NCBI GenBank assembly: GCA_035632095.1
Contig: DASQHM010000110.1
Coordinates: forward strand, 1 to 26,062
Direction of reading: 5' to 3'
DNA: 26,062 bases
From: DASQHM01 sp035632095
GTDB taxonomy: Bacteria; Pseudomonadota; Alphaproteobacteria; Ferrovibrionales; Ferrovibrionaceae
Shown: one piece after another, positions 1-8,364 of the stretch
Numbering within the stretch: position 1 is the first letter of the stretch
Layout: every line of letters begins with the position of its first letter
Made by a program: the position numbers and the translations under genes
Notes under the pieces: generated by a model
Database searches by the model: none
Seen by the model: the letters and a program-made list of their open reading frames with translations, nothing else
Told to the model about the DNA's origin: nothing

Positions 1-130
1 AAACGTGGCGGAGGCGGTGCGAATCTCCGGCGCCCATGCGGTCGACGTGTCCTCGGGCGTGGAAAGCGCGCCGGGCCGCAAGGACCCCGCGCGCATCGGC
101 GCCTTCCTCGATGCCGTGCACCGACTTTAG
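1..130 (+). CDS. trpF: Phosphoribosylanthranilate isomerase, C-terminal end (partial)
   Basis: Only the last 42 codons are present, read in the frame beginning at base 2 and ending at a TAG at 128-130. The visible tail contains the motif VDVSSGVESAPGRKDP, the phosphate-binding end of the TrpF beta/alpha barrel. The enzyme isomerises N-(5-phosphoribosyl)anthranilate in tryptophan synthesis in the cytoplasm. Its stop lies 15 bases before the trpB start, so the two are probably cotranscribed. The start and catalytic Cys/Asp lie outside the window. The call rests on this short motif together with its position before trpB. Confidence 0.88.
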   Translation, partial: NVAEAVRISGAHAVDVSSGVESAPGRKDPARIGAFLDAVHRL

Positions 131-145
131 CCGCAGGAGACACGC

Positions 146-1362
<1,217 letters not shown>

Positions 1363-1366
<4 letters not shown>

Positions 1367-2193
1367 GCGATCGCATCCAGCGCCGCTTCGCCAAATTGCG
1401 CGCCGAGGGCCGCGCTGGTCTGGTCACCTATTTGTGCGCCGGCGATCCCGATGCGGAAACTTCGCTCGCCATCGTGCGCGGTCTGCCCGCGGCCGGCGCC
1501 GATCTGATCGAGATCGGCATGCCGTTCACCGATCCCATGGCGGACGGTCCAGCGATCCAGGCGGCGTCGCTCCGCGCCCTGGCCAAGGGCGCCGGCTTGA
1601 AGTCGACCCTCGATCTGGTGCGCGCGTTCCGCAAGAGCAATGCGGACACGCCCATCGTGCTCATGGGCTATTTCAATCCCATCTTCACCTATGGCGTGAA
1701 GCCGTTCATCGCCGACGCGCTCAAGTCCGGCGTCGACGGCATGATCGTGGTCGACCTGCCGGCGGAAGAGGACGACGAGTTTTGCCTGCCCGCCCTGAAG
1801 GCCGGATTGAATTTCATCCGCCTGGCGACGCCGACCACCGACGACCGGCGCTTGCCCGCCGTGCTGGCCAACACATCGGGCTTCATCTACTACGTGTCGC
1901 TCACCGGCATCACCGGCGTCGGTGCTCCGGACGTTTCAGCGGTGAAGGCGTCGGTGGCGCGCATTCGCCGGCAATCGGACCTGCCGATCGCCGTCGGCTT
2001 CGGCATCCGCACCCCGGAGCAGGCCGCGGCCATCGCCGCATTCGCCGATGCCGCCGTGGTCGGCACGGCCCTGGTCGCCAAGGTGGCGGAAGCGCGCGAT
2101 ACTAAGGCCGCCACGGAAGGTGTGCTCAAGTTCGTGCGCGAGCTTGCGCAAGGTGTGCGCGGCGCCAGGCGCAAGGCGAGGTCGGCTCCATGA
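1363..2193 (+). CDS. trpA: Tryptophan synthase alpha subunit
   Basis: 276 residues, a TIM-barrel enzyme that cleaves indole-3-glycerol phosphate to indole and glyceraldehyde 3-phosphate and channels indole to TrpB. The catalytic acids are E50 in DLIEIGMPF and D61 in DPMADGP, matching E49 and D60 of the E. coli enzyme. The mobile loop YYVSLTGITG and a late GFGIRTPEQA phosphate-binding segment are present. Translation starts at GTG 1363, inside the trpB stop. Its own TGA overlaps the accD ATG by four bases, so amino-acid and fatty-acid genes are translationally linked here. The C-terminus is basic (RGARRKARSAP), a small extension of no known function. Confidence 0.98.
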
Positions 2194-3101
2194 ATTGGCT
2201 CACCAGCACGGTTCTGCCGAAGATCAGGGCCCTCGGCCGCAAGAAGGACACGCCCGACAATCTGTGGCGCAAGTGTCCTTCCTGCGGCCAGATGATCTTC
2301 CATCGCGACCTGGAAGCGGCGCAGTTCGTCTGCAAGCACTGCGGCCACCACATGCGCCTCGCGCCGAAGGAGCGCTTCGGCTATCTGTTCGACGACGGCG
2401 AATACACCTGCATCGAGCTGCCCGAAGTCGCCGCCGACCCGCTCAAGTTCCGCGACTCCAAGCGCTACGGCGACCGCCTGAAGGAGGCGCGCGCCAAATC
2501 CGGGGACGAGGACGCCATGAAGGTGGCGCACGGCACGCTCGGCGGCGTCAACGTGGTGATGGCCGTGCAGAATTTCGGCTTCATGGGCGGATCCATGGGC
2601 CTTGCCGTCGGCGAAGCCGTGGTGGCGGCCGCCACCTTGGCCGTGGTGCAGGACGCGCCGCTGATCATCTTCGCCGCATCCGGCGGCGCGCGCATGCAGG
2701 AGGGCATCCTGTCGCTGATGCAACTGCCGCGCACCACCGTCGCCGTCCAGCGCCTGCGCGAGGCCGGCTTGCCGTTCATCGTCGTGTTGACCGACCCGAC
2801 GACCGGCGGGGTCACCGCCTCGTACGCCATGTTGGGCGATATCCAGATCGCCGAGCCGGGCGCGCTCATCGGCTTCGCGGGTCAGCGCGTGATCGAGCAG
2901 ACGATCCGCGAAAAGCTGCCGGAAGGATTTCAGCGCGCCGAATATCTGCTGGAGCACGGCATGATCGACATGGTCGTGCACCGGCACGATATGAGGCCCA
3001 CGCTGATTCGCATCGTCGATCTCCTGCGCAATCGCGCGCCGCGCGCCGACGTGGTCGCGTTGCCGCGCGCCGAGCAGGAAAGTCCGCCGGCCGGCGATTG
3101 A
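2190..3101 (+). CDS. accD: Acetyl-CoA carboxylase carboxyltransferase beta subunit
   Basis: 303 residues. With AccA it moves the carboxyl group from carboxybiotin to acetyl-CoA, giving malonyl-CoA for fatty-acid synthesis. The N-terminal four-cysteine zinc ribbon is intact: C29, C32, C48, C51 (CPSC and CKHC pairs). The crotonase-like carboxyltransferase core shows SGGARMQEGILSL, TDPTTGGVTASYAMLGD and GFAGQRVIEQTIRE, the last being typical of AccD. The ATG at 2190 overlaps the trpA TGA. folC starts 21 bases after the stop, and accD-folC is a common bacterial pairing. No anomalies seen. Confidence 0.98.
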   Translation: MNWLTSTVLPKIRALGRKKDTPDNLWRKCPSCGQMIFHRDLEAAQFVCKHCGHHMRLAPKERFGYLFDDGEYTCIELPEVAADPLKFRDSKRYGDRLKEARAKSGDEDAMKVAHGTLGGVNVVMAVQNFGFMGGSMGLAVGEAVVAAATLAVVQDAPLIIFAASGGARMQEGILSLMQLPRTTVAVQRLREAGLPFIVVLTDPTTGGVTASYAMLGDIQIAEPGALIGFAGQRVIEQTIREKLPEGFQRAEYLLEHGMIDMVVHRHDMRPTLIRIVDLLRNRAPRADVVALPRAEQESPPAGD

Positions 3102-3122
3102 GCCGCAAGTGAGGCAGACGCC

Positions 3123-4451
3123 ATGACGCAGGCCCTTGTACCGCCGGCGCGGACCGACGCGGTTCTGGCGCGGCTTACCACGCTGCATCCGAAACTGATC
3201 GACTTGTCGCTCGATCGGCTGCAACGGTTGCTGGCGCGGCTCGGCAATCCGGAACGGCAACTATCGCCGGTCATTCACGTCGCCGGCACCAACGGCAAGG
3301 GTTCGCTGATCGCCTATCTCCGCGCGATTCTGGAAGCGGCGGGCTATCGCGTGAATGTCTACACCTCGCCGCACCTGGTGCGCTTCAACGAGCGAATCCG
3401 CGTCGCGGGCGAGATGATTCGCGACGAGCCGCTGGTGGCCCTGCTCGAGGAAATCGAGCGCGCCAACGGCGATCAGCCAATCACGTTTTTCGAGGCGACG
3501 ACCGCGGCGGCGTTTCTCGCTTTTTCGCGGGCGACTGCCGATATCGTGCTGCTGGAGACCGGCCTCGGCGGGCGGCTCGATGCGACCAATGTCGTCGACC
3601 AGCCGCTCTTGACCGCGATCACGCCCGTGGCCTTCGACCACATGGAATTTCTCGGCCGCACCTTGTCGGCGATCGCCGGAGAAAAAGCCGGAATCCTGAA
3701 GCCGGGCGCACCTGCGGTGATCGGACCACAGGCTGATGAAGCCGCGAACGCCATCGCCGCGCGCGCCGCCAAACTCGGCGTGACGCTTTACCGCTTCGGC
3801 GAAGACTTTTCGGCCAGCGAGAGCGACGGTCACCTACGTTGGCAATCGCAAGGCAAGACCCTCGACCTGCCGCGGCCGGCCCTGGCCGGGCCGCATCAAA
3901 TCGTCAACGCCGGGACGGCGATCGCTTGCATCCGCAGCTTGCGGGGTTTCAAGGTCGGCGACGCGGCGCTTGCCGCCGGATTGACGCAGGTCGAATGGCC
4001 GGCGCGATTGCAGCGGCTCACGCGCGGACCGTTGCAGGCGCGGTTGCCGGAAGGCGCCGAGCTCTGGCTCGACGGCGTGCACAATCCGCATTGCGCCGAG
4101 GCGATCGCCGCCGCATTGGCGGAATGGCGCGCGCACGATCCGGCGGCGCGGCCGCATCACCTGATCTTCGGCGCCAAGAGCAACAAGGATCTGTCGGGAA
4201 TCCTGCGCCCGCTGGCGCGCGTCGCCGACGAGGTCTACGGCGTCGCCATTCCGGGCGATGCCAATTGCTTCCAGCCGGCGGAGATCGTGACGGTTGCGCG
4301 CGGACTGGGCCTCGCGGCCGAGCCCGCGCTGAGCGTCGCCGATGCCTTGACCTCGATCCGCCGCGGCAACGCCGCCGGCGCACCGCCGCCGCGCATCCTG
4401 ATTTGCGGATCGCTTTATCTCGCGGGCACGGTACTCGCCGAAAACGGCTAG
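3123..4451 (+). CDS. folC: Bifunctional folylpolyglutamate synthase / dihydrofolate synthase
   Basis: 442 residues, a Mur-ligase-family ATP-dependent ligase. It adds L-glutamate to dihydropteroate and then extends the polyglutamate tail of folates. The P-loop AGTNGKGS is at 54-61, the TSPHLVRFNERI folate-loop region at 81-92, and ETGLGGRLDATN at 145-156. The central FDHMEFLG and EKAGILK segments follow, and the C-terminal domain has the conserved DGVHNP motif. The ATG at 3123 has a GAGG-like ribosome-binding site about eight bases upstream. It is the last gene of the plus-strand run and is followed by a strong hairpin. Confidence 0.97.
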   Translation: MTQALVPPARTDAVLARLTTLHPKLIDLSLDRLQRLLARLGNPERQLSPVIHVAGTNGKGSLIAYLRAILEAAGYRVNVYTSPHLVRFNERIRVAGEMIRDEPLVALLEEIERANGDQPITFFEATTAAAFLAFSRATADIVLLETGLGGRLDATNVVDQPLLTAITPVAFDHMEFLGRTLSAIAGEKAGILKPGAPAVIGPQADEAANAIAARAAKLGVTLYRFGEDFSASESDGHLRWQSQGKTLDLPRPALAGPHQIVNAGTAIACIRSLRGFKVGDAALAAGLTQVEWPARLQRLTRGPLQARLPEGAELWLDGVHNPHCAEAIAAALAEWRAHDPAARPHHLIFGAKSNKDLSGILRPLARVADEVYGVAIPGDANCFQPAEIVTVARGLGLAAEPALSVADALTSIRRGNAAGAPPPRILICGSLYLAGTVLAENG

Positions 4452-4472
4452 CGTCGTTCGTGGTGCGGAAAG

Positions 4473-4510
4473 GTCCGAAGCGCCGTGGCTTGCGCCACGA
4501 CGCTTCGGGG
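4473..4510. terminator. Strong stem-loop between convergent folC and trxA
   Basis: Arms at 4476-4489 and 4494-4507 pair over 14 positions with one mismatch around a TTGC loop, and the outer bases 4473-4475 and 4508-4510 extend the stem (one G-T pair). It lies in the 100-base gap between two converging genes, where a bidirectional terminator would be expected. Neither side has a good run of T, so it may need Rho or act as an RNA 3'-end stabiliser. Terminator function is inferred from the structure and position. Confidence 0.6.
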
Positions 4511-4551
4511 GTGGGACGGCACCGTCTGCGATTCGGTGCCGGCCTCGGGAC

Positions 4552-4872
4552 TTATAGGGTGGTCTCGAGCCACTCCACGATCTTGCCCTTGGGCAGCGCG
4601 CCGACCTTGGTGGCGGCGACTTGGCCGTCCTTGAACAGGATGAGAGTGGGAATGCCGCGAACACCGTAGCGGGTCGGCGTCGCCGGATTTTCGTCGATGT
4701 TGATCTTCGCCACCGTCACCTTGCCGGTCATCTCGCCGGCGATTTGCTCCAACGACGGTGCAATCTGCTTGCAGGGACCGCACCACTCGGCCCAGAAGTC
4801 GACCAGAACCGGTCCTTTCGACTTCAGGACGTCGCTTTCGAAGGACGCATCGGTGACTTTCGTCGTGGTCAT
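4552..4872 (-). CDS. trxA: Thioredoxin
   Basis: 106 residues, a normal thioredoxin-1. It reduces protein disulfides in the cytoplasm and is recharged by thioredoxin reductase. The redox site WCGPC is at 30-34 within VDFWAEWCGPC, and the cis-proline loop GIPTLILF is present. The start chosen is the ATG at 4872, preceded by GAGG seven bases upstream; a longer in-frame reading from 4920 adds 16 residues with no homology and passes through this ribosome-binding site. It is the last gene of the minus-strand run after addA (72-base gap) and also appears to have its own promoter. Confidence 0.97.
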   Translation of the reverse strand: MTTTKVTDASFESDVLKSKGPVLVDFWAEWCGPCKQIAPSLEQIAGEMTGKVTVAKINIDENPATPTRYGVRGIPTLILFKDGQVAATKVGALPKGKIVEWLETTL

Positions 4873-4918
4873 GGATACCTCGTTGCCGGGTTGGCGGTCA
4901 GCCGCGAACGCACCCTGC

Positions 4919-4948
4919 AATCTAGGTAACCGGACCCGCCTGCGTCAA
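4919..4948 (-). promoter_or_regulatory. Predicted housekeeping promoter for trxA
   Basis: On the minus strand TTGACG (4948-4943) is separated by 18 bases from TAGATT (4924-4919). This is a close match to a sigma-70-type -35/-10 pair, about 46 bases before the trxA start codon. The -35 box overlaps the addA stop codon (TGA at 4947-4945). It would allow trxA to be expressed independently of the long upstream operon. Seen as a sequence match only; the start of transcription is inferred. Confidence 0.5.
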
Positions 4949-7900
4949 GGCGCCAGGGGTGTCAAAATATGTACTGAGAGTTGCATAATGATCGGGCCGT
5001 CGGTCCAGACCAATACCGCGTCGACCGGCCGCCCCGGATAAATTTTCATCAAGAGCGCTCGGTATAATGCCATTTGTTTCAAATAGATAGAGGGAACGTC
5101 CTGGAGTTGGCGAGGCGGGGGGCGATTGCTCTTATAATCGGCGACAATTACACGCTGCGGTGTCACTAGCAGCCGGTCCACCTGTCCAGATACGGCATAC
5201 CCGCCGACCGCGCCTACCAGCGGTACTTCTGCCATGGACCCCGGCCCAAACAGGGCCGCCACGGCCGGATCGCCCAAAAGGCGCAGGACTTCGGCAGCGA
5301 CTCGCGCCTGCGTTTCCGGGTTCAGGCGATGCTCCCGCCGGGACAGATACCGGGCAGCGGCCGGAGCCCGCTCCGTCGCCGGCAGATCGGGCAAGGTCTG
5401 CAGCAGGCGGTGAATGATGCGCCCGCGCTGGAAACGTGCGCCCTGATCCGGACCGAGCGGGCTCGCGACCGATGGTTCATCGCCGTCCATACGCGACGGC
5501 GCCAGCGGACGTGACGGCGCAGGCTCGGACGGCGCCGGGCGCGAGGCCCACGCCGGCAACCCACTCTCGCCGGCATCGAGCGAGCGCTCCTTCCGCTGTT
5601 TCGGCTCCGCCGTTTGCGGCGAGGACAGCCGCAATATGCGTTGACCCTCCGGCGCCGGAACGCTTTCCGCGAGCGGCTCGAGCGCATCGCGCACCATGGC
5701 GTACCAACTCTCTTCGGGCGCCTTCTCCTTGGCGAAACCGCAAACATAGAGCCGGTCACGGGCGCGGGTCATGGCGACATAGAGCAGGCGGCGGTGCTCG
5801 GCCAGGCGCCGGACGCGCTCCGCCTGACGAAGCGCCGACGTTGCCGCGCAGTCGCCCGATGCGCTTGGCGCCCAGAAGAACAGCGGCGGCTCCGCGCCCA
5901 CGGAGCTTTGCTCGCGATGCTGCCAGAGCAGTCGCGGCTCCAATCGGCCGTCGGGCACGGCAACCGTGTCGGGCAGGAAGACGATGGCGGATTCGAGGCC
6001 CTTGGCGCCGTGCACGGTCATCACGCGCACCTCGTCGCGCCCCTGATCCATGTCGCGCTTCACTTCCACTTCGCCGACCTCCACCCAATGCAGGAAGCCT
6101 TCGAGCGACGGCGGATGCGCGCGCTGATAGACCAGCGCCAGATTTTGAAATTCGTCGATAGCGTCGTCCGCATCGGGCCCGAGCCGTGCCAGCAAAGCCC
6201 GCCGCCCGCCGCGCGCGCCCAGAACATCGGCGTAGAATTCGAACGGCGGTACGTAGTCCGCATTCTCCCTGAGCGACGCGAGCATATGGTGGGCGGCGGC
6301 GAACTCGGGTCGCTCGTCGCGGCGCCGGGCCAGCGTGCGCCAAAGCCTTTCGTGGCGGCCATGGGCCAGGTCGAAGAGCAGCGCGTCATCGAACCCGAAC
6401 AAAGGTCCCTTGAGCACGGTGGCAAGGTTGAGATCGTCCTCGGGCAGCAGAACGAAGCGGCCGAGCGCGATCAGATCCATGACGGCGATTTGCTCCGTCA
6501 GCACCATCCGATCGGATCCGGCCACCGGAACATTGCGCCGCTTCAGCTCGCGCACCATTTGCTCAACGAAGACGTTGCGGCGGCGCACCAGGATCAAGAC
6601 ATCGCCGGGCCGGATCGGGCGGCCCTCGGCTTCGAGCGTTTCGCCGCCATCGAGCCAGCCTTTCACGGTCTCCGCAATGCGCGAGGCCGCGCGGGCCACG
6701 GGACTGTCGGCGGCGACTTGATCGACCGGCGCGTCCCAGGGGTCGGCTTCCGTGCGCGGACCTTCCGTCTCGATGGGCCAGACTTCGACGATGCCGGCAT
6801 GTCCCTCGCGCTCCGCGGCATGGGAAATCGCGTGCTCCGCCACCGGCGTCCGCGCGAACACCGCATCGACCGCGCGCAGGACCGGCGCGGTGGAACGAAA
6901 CGACAGCGCCAGTTCCACCGGCTGGAAGTCTGCTTTGGCTTCGGCAATGCGCTGCGCGAAATGCGCGCGCATGCGGCTGAAATTCGCCGGCTCGGCCCCC
7001 TGGAAGCTGTAGATCGACTGCTTTTCGTCGCCGACCGAAAAAACCGTGCGGTTCACCCCGCGCGCGCCGGCGCCGACAAAGAACTCTTCCGCCAGCCGCG
7101 CCACGATTTCCCATTGCTCGGGCGAGGTATCCTGCGCCTCGTCGACCAGGATGTGGTCGATCCCGCCGTCGAGCTTGTACAACACCCAAGCGGTGCGTCC
7201 CTCGGTTCGAAGCAGGGAGCGCGCCTTCAGTATCAGGTCGTCATAGTCGAGCAGGCCGGCCTCGAGCTTGGCCGTCTCGTACTGCTCCACCATGGCCGCG
7301 CCCAGACGCCAGAGCGCTGCGGTTCCTGCGGCAATCCGCGCCGCCCGGATTTTTTCGAGCGCCGCCAGCACGCGATCCTGTTCGGCCGAGAGATAACGCT
7401 TCGCATCCGGGTCGGCCTTCTCGGCCTTTTGCGTTATCAGCCTCGTTTGCGCATTGCCCTCTTTCGTGACGAATATCCGTGCATATTCGCTCTCGAAACG
7501 TCGCGTGCGGCGAGGCGGATCGCCGAGCCAACCGCGAATCCCGGAAGCCCTATTTCGATCCGCATCCGAGCCTTGATCCAGCGCCAGGCACGCCCGGTCC
7601 AGACCTTTGCGATCCAGGCTTGCTTCGGCGGAGACCGCGGCGATCAAGCTATCCGCCGAGTCGCGCGCATCGAGCCCGAGCGCGGCGGCGCTGGCGGCGA
7701 TGACGCGATCTACATCGTCACCATGCGCGCGCAGCACATCGGCCAATTGCGACCGTTTTGAAGCGAGGTCGCGCATGAGCTTGGCAAAAGTATCCTCGGC
7801 GGTGCGACTCGCTACCAGCTCCAAGGCATCGGCGAGCGGCTTCGGACCGCCGACGCGCCCGGCCAGTTCCAGAACGCCCATGCGCGCCGTCAACGCGACT

Positions 7901-8364
7901 TCATCGGCGCGGCGTTCGTCCATCACGGAAAAATGCGGCGGCACGCCCGCTTCGAGGGGAAAGCGCCCCAACAGCGATTGGCAGAACGCGTGCATGGTCT
8001 GGATTCGCAGCCCGCCCGGCGCGTCGAGCGTCGTTGCGAACAGACGCCGCGCCCGCACCAAAGCATCAGCATCCAACCCGCGGCCGGAAAGCTCGGCGAG
8101 GTTCTTGGCAAGCTCGCCGTCGTCCGCCACGGCCCATTTAGCGAGTTCGTCGTGCAACCGCGTCGCCATTTCGGCCGCCGCGGCCTTTGTGAAGGTAAGG
8201 CAAAGAATGGCGCCCGGCCGCGTGCCGCCCAGCAGCAACCGCAACACCCGGTTGACCAGCACGCGGGTCTTGCCGGTGCCGGCGTTGGCCGAAACCCAAA
8301 CCGAGCGCACCGGATCGGCGGCGTCCCGTTGCGCGGCGAGGCCGCGTTCGAGCGCCGCGTTCAT
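4945..8364 (-). CDS. addA: Double-strand break repair helicase-nuclease AddA
   Basis: 1139 residues, the alphaproteobacterial RecBCD-equivalent subunit. With AddB it unwinds and resects broken DNA ends before RecA loading. The UvrD-type helicase motifs are in order: Walker A ANAGTGKT (26-33), LTFTKAAAAEM, DEAQD (408-412), SVGDEKQSIYSFQGA, TVHGAKGLE and motif VI with VAMTRARDRL near 863-872. The C-terminal PD-(D/E)XK nuclease has GRIIHRLLQ and the catalytic DYK at 1076-1078. The start chosen is the ATG at 8364: it overlaps the addB TGA by four bases and has GGAGAG just upstream. A longer reading from 8391 would add nine residues inside addB and is less likely. Confidence 0.96.
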   Translation of the reverse strand: MNAALERGLAAQRDAADPVRSVWVSANAGTGKTRVLVNRVLRLLLGGTRPGAILCLTFTKAAAAEMATRLHDELAKWAVADDGELAKNLAELSGRGLDADALVRARRLFATTLDAPGGLRIQTMHAFCQSLLGRFPLEAGVPPHFSVMDERRADEVALTARMGVLELAGRVGGPKPLADALELVASRTAEDTFAKLMRDLASKRSQLADVLRAHGDDVDRVIAASAAALGLDARDSADSLIAAVSAEASLDRKGLDRACLALDQGSDADRNRASGIRGWLGDPPRRTRRFESEYARIFVTKEGNAQTRLITQKAEKADPDAKRYLSAEQDRVLAALEKIRAARIAAGTAALWRLGAAMVEQYETAKLEAGLLDYDDLILKARSLLRTEGRTAWVLYKLDGGIDHILVDEAQDTSPEQWEIVARLAEEFFVGAGARGVNRTVFSVGDEKQSIYSFQGAEPANFSRMRAHFAQRIAEAKADFQPVELALSFRSTAPVLRAVDAVFARTPVAEHAISHAAEREGHAGIVEVWPIETEGPRTEADPWDAPVDQVAADSPVARAASRIAETVKGWLDGGETLEAEGRPIRPGDVLILVRRRNVFVEQMVRELKRRNVPVAGSDRMVLTEQIAVMDLIALGRFVLLPEDDLNLATVLKGPLFGFDDALLFDLAHGRHERLWRTLARRRDERPEFAAAHHMLASLRENADYVPPFEFYADVLGARGGRRALLARLGPDADDAIDEFQNLALVYQRAHPPSLEGFLHWVEVGEVEVKRDMDQGRDEVRVMTVHGAKGLESAIVFLPDTVAVPDGRLEPRLLWQHREQSSVGAEPPLFFWAPSASGDCAATSALRQAERVRRLAEHRRLLYVAMTRARDRLYVCGFAKEKAPEESWYAMVRDALEPLAESVPAPEGQRILRLSSPQTAEPKQRKERSLDAGESGLPAWASRPAPSEPAPSRPLAPSRMDGDEPSVASPLGPDQGARFQRGRIIHRLLQTLPDLPATERAPAAARYLSRREHRLNPETQARVAAEVLRLLGDPAVAALFGPGSMAEVPLVGAVGGYAVSGQVDRLLVTPQRVIVADYKSNRPPPRQLQDVPSIYLKQMALYRALLMKIYPGRPVDAVLVWTDGPIIMQLSVHILTPLAP

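Noticed and set aside
1890..3260. A 456-codon minus-strand open frame across trpA, accD and folC
   Set aside because: It spans three real genes in antisense and has the low-complexity composition of a shadow frame.
5614..7761. A 715-codon plus-strand open frame opposite addA
   Set aside because: Antisense shadow: rich in His/Arg/Gln with no domain, and the helicase motifs on the minus strand explain the region.
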